Program-made: the position numbers and the translations under genes
Shown: in pieces, positions 45,411 through 50,609 of the stretch
Numbering within the stretch: the first letter of the stretch is position 1
Layout: each line of letters opens with the position of its first letter
From: an uncultured Collinsella sp.
GTDB lineage: Bacteria; Actinomycetota; Coriobacteriia; Coriobacteriales; Coriobacteriaceae
Assembly (NCBI GenBank): GCA_934675795.1
Contig: CAKURW010000008.1
Span: 1-50,609, forward strand
Reading direction: 5' to 3'
Length of the DNA stretch: 50,609 bases
Notes under the pieces: model-generated
Told to the model about the DNA's origin: nothing
The model's input: only the letters and a program-made list of their open reading frames with translations
Databases searched by the model: none

Positions 45411-46073
45411 CTAGTCCTTAAACAGATAGCCCACGCCGCGGACGGTGGTGATGTGCGCCGCGATCTGCGGGCCCACCTTGGAGCGGATGCGTCGAATGTG
45501 CACGTCGACGGTGCGCGTGCCGCCGCAGTACTCAAAGCCCCACACGCGGTGCAGCAGCACCTCGCGGCTGTAGGCGCGGTTGGGGTGCGTCGCCAAAAAG
45601 CTCAGCAGCGAGTACTCCATCAGCGTCAGGTCGATGGGCTCATCGTCGAGCGTCACCTGGTAGGTGGCCAGGTTGATCTCGAGGTTATCGATATTGAGCA
45701 CATCGTCGGCGGTGACGGTCTCCTCCTCGCCCATCAGGCGCTGCGCACGAGCCTTGAGCTCGTTGGGCGTCGCCGTGGGGCATACAAAGTCGGCATGCGC
45801 GTGGTTCGGCAGACGCAGGGTGCCGAGCGCCTCGTCGTCGACAATCACCAACATGGGGACGCCGCCACGATCGTCAAGCCACTTGGCAATCTGATCGATG
45901 CGGTCGCTGCGGATGCCATCGGAATCGAGAATCAGCAGGTCAAAGTCGTGCGCCGCAGTCGGCGAATCGGGGGTTGCCAGGCTCACCTCGACACCCAGGG
46001 TGGTCGTCAAGCTGCGGGCAAACTCGTGGAAGCGCGTCGTGCGCGCCATGAACAGGGCACTCTTTTCGGACAT
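45411..46073 (-). CDS. OmpR-type winged-helix regulator, GlnR-like
   Basis: The 220-aa protein has a degenerate receiver-like N-terminus (LATPDSPTAAHDFDLLILD, residues about 35-60) and a C-terminal winged helix. The helix region reads LEINLATYQVTLDDEPIDL, then VLLHRVWGFEYCGGTRTVDV and IRRIRSKVG, closely following the actinobacterial GlnR/PhoP pattern. The neighbour is a glutamine synthetase homologue 50 nt upstream on the same strand, and a GlnR-box-like site lies before that gene. I therefore favour a nitrogen regulator of the atypical GlnR class, working without phosphorylation. No sensor kinase is adjacent. The ATG at 46073 follows GGAGG. Confidence 0.8.
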   Translation of the reverse strand: MSEKSALFMARTTRFHEFARSLTTTLGVEVSLATPDSPTAAHDFDLLILDSDGIRSDRIDQIAKWLDDRGGVPMLVIVDDEALGTLRLPNHAHADFVCPTATPNELKARAQRLMGEEETVTADDVLNIDNLEINLATYQVTLDDEPIDLTLMEYSLLSFLATHPNRAYSREVLLHRVWGFEYCGGTRTVDVHIRRIRSKVGPQIAAHITTVRGVGYLFKD

Positions 46074-46123
46074 ATCGGCCTCCAAAGAAATGAGCTCAAT
46101 CGTACTGGAACAAGCCAGCGCGA

Positions 46124-47461
46124 TTAGGAGTTCGCCAGGTAGTGCTTGATCTCCCACTCGGTGATCGTAGACTCAAACTTATGCCACTCGTCGCGCTTCT
46201 TTTTGAGGAAGAAGCTGTGGATGTGCTCGCCGAGGGCATCCTTCATAAACTGCGAGTCCTCAAACACGTCGAGCGCCTCTTTGAGCGAACGCGGCAGCGG
46301 CGTGTAGCCGGCCTCGACCATCTGACGGTCGGAGAGCTTGAGCGTCTCGGCCGTGGCCTCGGGCGGGAGCTCCAGCTTGCGCTCGATGCCGTCGAGACCA
46401 GCCGCCAGCGTGACGGCGTTGACCAGGTACGGGTTGGCCATGGGGTCGGGGCTACGAAGCTCGATGCGCGTGGACAGCTGCTTGCCGGGCTTGTAGACCG
46501 GAATGCGGACCATGCTCGCGCGGTTGCGCAGGCCCCACGTGGCGTACTGCGGCACGGAATCGCCGCCCGTGGTGATGCGCTTGTACGAGTTGACCGTGGG
46601 GTTAGTGATAGCGCTGATCTCGCGCGCGTGTGCCAGAATGCCGGCCATGTAGTGCTTGGCGATATCGGAGAGGTGATACTTCTCGTCGTCCTCGCCCCAA
46701 AAGACGTTGTTGCCGTCGTGGTCGAATAGCGACTGGCACAGGAACATAGCGCTGCCGTCCTCGCCCGCCAGCGGCTTGGGCATAAAGGAGGCGTGGCACC
46801 CGCTCTCGTAAGCCTGCTGCTTAATGATGAGCTTGGCCGTGGTGATGGCGTCGGACATGCTCAGGGCCTCGGCGTGGCGCAGGCTCATACCGTGCTGCGA
46901 GCGACCGGCGGCGTGGAAGGTGTACTCCACGGGCACGGACATCTTCTCGAGCGTGAGGACCGTGTTGCGACGCAGGTCGCGAGCGGCATCGCTCACCGAA
47001 AGATCGAAGTAGCCCACATTGTCGAGCGGCTCAGGGGTATGCTCGTCGGGGAAGTAGTAATACTCCAGCTCGGCGCCCACGTTGAGCAGATAGCCAGCCT
47101 TCTCGGCCTTGCGGAACATGCGGCGCAGGGCATCGCGCGGGTCGCCGGCAAACGGCTTGCGATCGGGAGTGCACACGTCGCAGAACACACGGGCGACGCC
47201 GTTGTGGCTCGGGCGCCACGGCAGAATCTGGAAGGTCGAAGCATCGGGAAACGCCAGCATGTCGGCTTCCTCGGGCGTAGCAAAGCCCTCGATGGCGGAG
47301 CCGTCAAAGCCAATACCCTCCTCAAAAGCGACCTCGAGGTCCTCGGGGCTAATGGCAAAGTTCTTGAGGCGGCCGAGAATGTCGACAAACCACAGACGCA
47401 CAAAGCGGATGTCGCGCTGCTCTACGGAGCGGAGTACGTAATCGATGTTCTGCTGGTTCAT
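46124..47461 (-). CDS. Glutamine synthetase-family protein with altered metal site
   Basis: The 445-aa protein matches type I glutamine synthetase over its length: FDGSAIEGF, GAELEYYYF (Glu131, Glu133), SFMPKPLAGEDGSA, NPTVNSYKR, RNRASMVRIP and TRIELRSPDP (Glu334). Yet the motif that should read HHEVAPGQHE reads FHAAGRSQHG, so two metal-binding Glu are Ala184 and Gly191, and MHVH is MFLC, replacing the metal-binding His by Phe240. Three of six ligands of the two catalytic Mn/Mg sites are thus missing. It may be inactive, regulatory, or act on another substrate. RBS GAAAGGGGAG; GlnR-like gene follows. Confidence 0.88.
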   Translation of the reverse strand: MNQQNIDYVLRSVEQRDIRFVRLWFVDILGRLKNFAISPEDLEVAFEEGIGFDGSAIEGFATPEEADMLAFPDASTFQILPWRPSHNGVARVFCDVCTPDRKPFAGDPRDALRRMFRKAEKAGYLLNVGAELEYYYFPDEHTPEPLDNVGYFDLSVSDAARDLRRNTVLTLEKMSVPVEYTFHAAGRSQHGMSLRHAEALSMSDAITTAKLIIKQQAYESGCHASFMPKPLAGEDGSAMFLCQSLFDHDGNNVFWGEDDEKYHLSDIAKHYMAGILAHAREISAITNPTVNSYKRITTGGDSVPQYATWGLRNRASMVRIPVYKPGKQLSTRIELRSPDPMANPYLVNAVTLAAGLDGIERKLELPPEATAETLKLSDRQMVEAGYTPLPRSLKEALDVFEDSQFMKDALGEHIHSFFLKKKRDEWHKFESTITEWEIKHYLANS

Positions 47462-47526
47462 GTCGCTCCCCTTTCTTTCGGGCGGGTTTCGACTGGTCTA
47501 TATCGCAGATACTATCGCAGAAAAAT

Positions 47527-47542
47527 GTTTCCGCAGGGTTAA
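47527..47542 (-). promoter_or_regulatory. GlnR-box-like site upstream of the GS-family gene
   Basis: On the minus strand TTAAC, six bases, GAAAC matches the actinobacterial GlnR half-site pair gTnAC-n6-GaAAC in all but the first base. It lies 66 nt before the start codon, beside the gene for a GlnR-like regulator. Confidence 0.5.
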
Positions 47543-47595
47543 AGCGTATCAAGCGCTCAAAAAACGTGCGCGAACAGGCAGTTGCGAACGAGCGG

Positions 47596-47967
47596 CTAGC
47601 GTTCAGATTCGGAGACAATTTGTCTACAGGCTCGTTCCAGCGTGGGGAACTCCATCGTCACCGCATCCCAAACAACCGAGCGGTCGACATTGCCGTAATC
47701 ATGCGCAAGATAATTTCTCATGCCGACAATTCCTCGCCATTCGATTTCGGGATGAAGCCGCTGCGAGCGTTCCGACAATTTGCCCGCTTCTTCCGTCACC
47801 CTAAGCGCACACATCAAAAGGGAGTCCGCCAACGCCCTCGTCCGTACGTCATTCGCATGCAGAAACTGGTCCTCGGTGATATCAAAAGCCTTGATGCGCT
47901 CGTTCGTTTCGGAGATGGCCTCCAAAACCTCTTGGGCGCGGAGACCGTCTGACTTACGCGCGATCAT
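47596..47967 (-). CDS. HepT-like ribonuclease toxin (DUF86)
   Basis: It is a predicted HEPN-fold RNase toxin. The 123-aa all-helical protein carries the family motif RNYLAHDY, that is RX4HXY with Arg84, His89 and Tyr91. In the Shewanella HepT-MntA pair the nucleotidyltransferase antitoxin silences HepT by adding AMP residues to a Tyr near this motif; Tyr91 is the likely equivalent. Its start overlaps the antitoxin gene by 14 bases. The start ATG is inside the end of that gene and no clear ribosome site is needed under coupling. Confidence 0.85.
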   Translation of the reverse strand: MIARKSDGLRAQEVLEAISETNERIKAFDITEDQFLHANDVRTRALADSLLMCALRVTEEAGKLSERSQRLHPEIEWRGIVGMRNYLAHDYGNVDRSVVWDAVTMEFPTLERACRQIVSESER

Positions 47968-48448
47968 AAAGGATCACTCCTTCGCGCTCGATTACCGCGG
48001 CAAGATCGTCATCAAGATGGTCGCTCGAGACGAGATCAACCTGCCTCCCGGTTTCTTTGCGCACCGCCTCGCCAAATGCCGACAGCGCGAAAAGACCAAA
48101 GCCCTGCTCGCGATCGACTTCGAGACGCAAGTCAATATCACTATCGACATGCGCCTCGCCCCGGGCATACGAACCAAAAAGAATCACGGTTTTGATGGCG
48201 GGAATCGAGCTGGCCGCCTCGCAGACGGCGGACTCAATCTGGGCAGTATCCAAAATGCCCGCCGCGGCGCTTTCGCTCGCAGAGCTTTTACCAAGTGAAG
48301 GAACAAACGGCAGCGAACGCTCGCGCAGCATCTGTCTCATAAACATATTGACCGCAACAGACGAAGTCATGCCAAGTTCTTCGCACAGCTCGGCAAATGA
48401 GTCTTTAATTGACGAGTCCACTCGCACACTCAGCACAGACGCAGCCAT
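47954..48448 (-). CDS. Antitoxin fusion: RelB/DinJ ribbon-helix-helix plus MNT nucleotidyltransferase
   Basis: The 164-aa protein joins two antitoxin types. Residues 1-50 (LSVRVDSSIKDSFAELCEEL, then VAVNMFMRQMLRE) match the DinJ/RelB DNA-binding domain. Residues about 65-164 are a minimal nucleotidyltransferase with FGSYARGEAHVDSDIDL: Gly92-Ser93, ten residues, Asp104-x-Asp106, the GSX10DXD motif needed for AMP transfer. The enzyme half would modify the HepT toxin and the RelB half would bind the operator and repress. AGGAGGT precedes the ATG; an AT-rich ATAATATATAG about 35 nt upstream is a likely -10/operator region. Confidence 0.85.
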   Translation of the reverse strand: MAASVLSVRVDSSIKDSFAELCEELGMTSSVAVNMFMRQMLRERSLPFVPSLGKSSASESAAAGILDTAQIESAVCEAASSIPAIKTVILFGSYARGEAHVDSDIDLRLEVDREQGFGLFALSAFGEAVRKETGRQVDLVSSDHLDDDLAAVIEREGVILYDRA

Positions 48449-48490
48449 GGATACCTCCTGTATGACATTGTCTATATATTATCACACAGA

Positions 48491-49513
48491 CTAGCGCGAG
48501 GTCGAGGCGCGGTGTTCGATGTGGCCGGGGATCTCGATGCGTTTGGGCGCCAGCTTTGCGGCCTCGCCCACGGTGGTGGTAACGACGTCGATGCGCTCGG
48601 AAAGGCGCTCGACTACGCGCTCGGCAATGGTGAGGGTGTCCTGCGCGGCCGTGGTGACGCCGCCAAAGAGCACATGGTTCCAGGGGTAGTCGTCAAACGT
48701 CGCGATCTTGAGCCCCGCCGGCAGCGAGGGACCAAGCTGCGCCAGCGCCTCGGTCAGACGCAGGAAAACTAGGCCGTTGACGGCAATGAGGCCGAGCTTT
48801 TTGCCTGCATAGCCGCGGATGGTCTCGTCCAAGCGACCAACGCCCGTGGCACCGCCATCGGCCAAGGTGACAACCTCGCCGGCAAGGCCGCGTCGCGACA
48901 GCTCGTCGGTAAAGGCCTCGGCGCGCTCGCGACGCACGGGGCTGTCGTCGCTCGCCTCGGTGAGCAGGCACAGGCGCTCGCTGCCAGCGGCGGTCAAGGC
49001 GTCTACCAGGCCGGCGACCAGCTCACGGTTGTTAGATGTCACCAGATCGACACCGCCGTCGGCAACGTCGCGGTCGAGCAGCACAACGGGCAGGCGCCCC
49101 GCGGCCGCGGCGATCGCCTTGTCGTTGCCTCCGCAGGTGTTGACGACCAGGCCGTCCACGCCGGCATCGATAAGTCTGGTGAGCGACTCGGCCTCCTTGG
49201 CGGGATCGTTGCCGCTAATGGCCGTCATGAGCGAGCAGCCGCGCGCGGCGGCACTGGCGGAAAGGCCCTCGAGCATGGCGCTCGAGAACGGGTTGGCGAT
49301 GTCGGCCAGGATCATACCGATGAGGTTGGTGCGCGAGCTGCGCAGATTGCGCGCGGCAGCACGTGGGCGATAGCCGGTGCGCTCGATAACCGCCGCGATG
49401 CGAGCGCGGGTTTCCTCGGTCATCTGCCCGGGGCGGTTGTTGAGATAGCGCGAGACCGTGGCCGGGCTCACGCCCGCCTCGGCGGCAATGTCCTTGATTC
49501 TCATCTGCGCCAT
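48491..49513 (-). CDS. LacI-family transcriptional regulator
   Basis: The 340-aa protein has an N-terminal LacI helix-turn-helix (IKDIAAEAGVSPATVSRYLN) and hinge, then a periplasmic-binding-like ligand domain (LIGMILADIANPFSSAML onward). It would repress a sugar or nucleoside operon until its ligand binds. I start at the ATG at 49513; an ATG three codons later is equally possible, and the longer frame to 49561 is unlikely. No transport or sugar gene lies within the window, so its regulon is elsewhere. Confidence 0.9.
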   Translation of the reverse strand: MAQMRIKDIAAEAGVSPATVSRYLNNRPGQMTEETRARIAAVIERTGYRPRAAARNLRSSRTNLIGMILADIANPFSSAMLEGLSASAAARGCSLMTAISGNDPAKEAESLTRLIDAGVDGLVVNTCGGNDKAIAAAAGRLPVVLLDRDVADGGVDLVTSNNRELVAGLVDALTAAGSERLCLLTEASDDSPVRRERAEAFTDELSRRGLAGEVVTLADGGATGVGRLDETIRGYAGKKLGLIAVNGLVFLRLTEALAQLGPSLPAGLKIATFDDYPWNHVLFGGVTTAAQDTLTIAERVVERLSERIDVVTTTVGEAAKLAPKRIEIPGHIEHRASTSR

Positions 49514-49639
49514 GGCGCACCCCGTTTCCCCATTGTCGGCAGCCTGAGCCATTTTAGGCATTTTTTTAAAAATCTCGCTTGCAAAACGCTGTAGGTGAGC
49601 AGCGTCGTTTTTTGCGTCTCGAGCAGATGCGATGATGGG

Positions 49640-50332
49640 CTAGATAGACGAGTCTTTAGGCAGCTCAAAATAGTCGGGATGCAAGGCGATAACCGGGCCC
49701 TGCTCCTCGGGCATCAGGTGCAAGTGCGTCTCTGCCAGATAACTCGCCGCATCGGTATCGCCCCTCTTAATGGCCTCGAGAATCCGGCGATGCTGCCGAC
49801 GAATCGGCTCCCAATCCAGATCCTGCGACACCATACGCAACCAGTTGTATCGCTCAAAATGCGTGTTGATGCTCTTCATCCAATCCCACAACATGTGACG
49901 ACCGGCAATTTCAAAACATGTCTCATGGAACAGGTTATCCAGGTCAAAGAAACGGCGCGTTTCGCCATGGTCGAGCGACTCGGACTCGGTAAGAATCTGC
50001 TCAAGCCGCTGCTTTTGCTCGGGCGAGGCGGCCGAACAGCATTTAATAAGCACGCTTCTCTCGAGCTTCTCGCGCAAAAAGCAGGCGTTTTCGGCGCGTT
50101 CCATGCTGATCTTAGAGACGTAGGTGCCGCTTTTGGGACGCGTTTCCACCAGCTCCTGCTCACGCAGGCGCACAAAGGATTCGCGAATGGGCGTGCGCCC
50201 GATTCCCGTCTCCTTTTCCAGACCAATCGCCGAAAGGCGCGTGCCGGGCTTGAGCTCGGCATAGATAATCTTGGAGCGCAATGCGTTGTACGCCTGATCT
50301 TGCAAGCTCTGATAATGCTGGTGTTGTTCCAT
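49640..50332 (-). CDS. GntR-family regulator, FCD (FadR) type
   Basis: The 230-aa protein has an N-terminal winged helix (QAYNALRSKIIYAELKPGTR, then LEKETGIGRTPIRESFVRL) and an all-helical FCD ligand domain with metal-binding residues suggested by FHETCFEIAG and a late HLHLM. Such regulators sense carboxylic acids, typically sugar acids or amino-acid derivatives. It starts at the ATG at 50332. It is on the same strand as the LacI gene but 126 nt away and probably separate. The target genes are not visible. Confidence 0.9.
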   Translation of the reverse strand: MEQHQHYQSLQDQAYNALRSKIIYAELKPGTRLSAIGLEKETGIGRTPIRESFVRLREQELVETRPKSGTYVSKISMERAENACFLREKLERSVLIKCCSAASPEQKQRLEQILTESESLDHGETRRFFDLDNLFHETCFEIAGRHMLWDWMKSINTHFERYNWLRMVSQDLDWEPIRRQHRRILEAIKRGDTDAASYLAETHLHLMPEEQGPVIALHPDYFELPKDSSI

Positions 50333-50609
50333 AAAGCCCTCGGATGAAGCTCACGGTTTGTCGAATATCACCACGTAATACTATCGCATCGACACGCCCC
50401 AGCTCCCAATCAGTCTTTTTGGGACGGGGTTCTTTTGGCTACCCTGACCCGCAGATCGGCCCCCTTGCCACAAAAGTGGCCTATCTACTACGTTAACACG
50501 GATAGCCTCGACCATACCGAAAACCGTGAAAACAAAACCGACGCTCCTATAAGTTGTCAAGAGGCAGTTTGCGGGAGCGCTCTCTCCAATTCGCACAGGA
50601 GCTCGTAAT
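50333..50609. other. Intergenic region at the right edge, with a GGGACGGGG repeat
   Basis: At 50416-50447 a segment TTTTTGGGACGGGG followed by CTTTTGGCTACCC repeats the arm of the inverted repeat at 3.6 kb with a few changes. The opposing arm is not clear here. A 71-codon minus-strand frame (50381-50596) crosses it without a ribosome site. I see no gene in this part. Confidence 0.6.

Noticed and set aside
50381..50596. 71-codon minus-strand frame at the right edge
   Set aside because: It crosses the GGGACGGGG repeat and has no supporting start signal.

Overview
The window looks like a high-GC actinobacterial chromosome of the class Coriobacteriia, most likely Collinsella. This rests on base composition, the gatCAB indirect Gln-tRNA pathway, a class C sortase pilus locus, a GlnR-like OmpR-type regulator beside glnA, and protein style. 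No search was run, so the taxon is an inference. Most genes lie on the minus strand.

Layout. 1-2.4 kb: 3'-truncated glmM, then rplM-rpsI with a good promoter. 2.4-4.7 kb: a patatin-like lipase, then a repeat-rich spacer (62-nt tandem repeats, a 141-nt inverted repeat with 38-nt perfect arms, two 39-nt direct repeats) leading to ssrA (tmRNA). 4.7-8.6 kb: a small unknown gene, a RelB-like/PIN type II toxin-antitoxin pair with a three-site operator, and a P1B-type metal ATPase with a DUF6110-like partner behind a dyad operator. 8.7-15 kb: a two-gene ABC exporter divergent from an AraC regulator, and a DUF4143-type ATPase. 15.1-18.7 kb: gatC-gatA-gatB, with an insert of about 65 residues in GatB. 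19-27.9 kb: a sortase-assembled pilus locus (adhesin, two pilins, class C sortase) with a G9 tract early in the adhesin gene. Between the major pilin and the sortase is a duplicated small locus: a 50-aa membrane-plus-basic peptide convergent with a structured RNA of about 95 nt that shares its terminator.

28.3-34.9 kb: a HAD phosphatase, an MFS transporter, a moaC-mobB fusion with moaA, and a hypothetical nuclease-like protein. 34.9-41.1 kb: a heterodimeric ABC exporter, then a MATE exporter with its MerR regulator and a MerR-type operator. 41.1-48.5 kb: ligA with a coupled small ORF, an HtrA protease, a GlnR-like regulator, a glutamine synthetase homologue that has lost three of six metal ligands, and a HepT/MNT toxin-antitoxin pair whose antitoxin carries a RelB/DinJ domain. 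48.5-50.3 kb: LacI and GntR regulators.

Across the window, short perfect palindromes of a few families sit in gene spacers, many directly after the stop codons of minus-strand genes. The strongest candidates for something undescribed are the duplicated peptide/RNA locus at 20.0-20.7 kb, these palindrome families, and the divergent glutamine synthetase with its GlnR-like neighbour.
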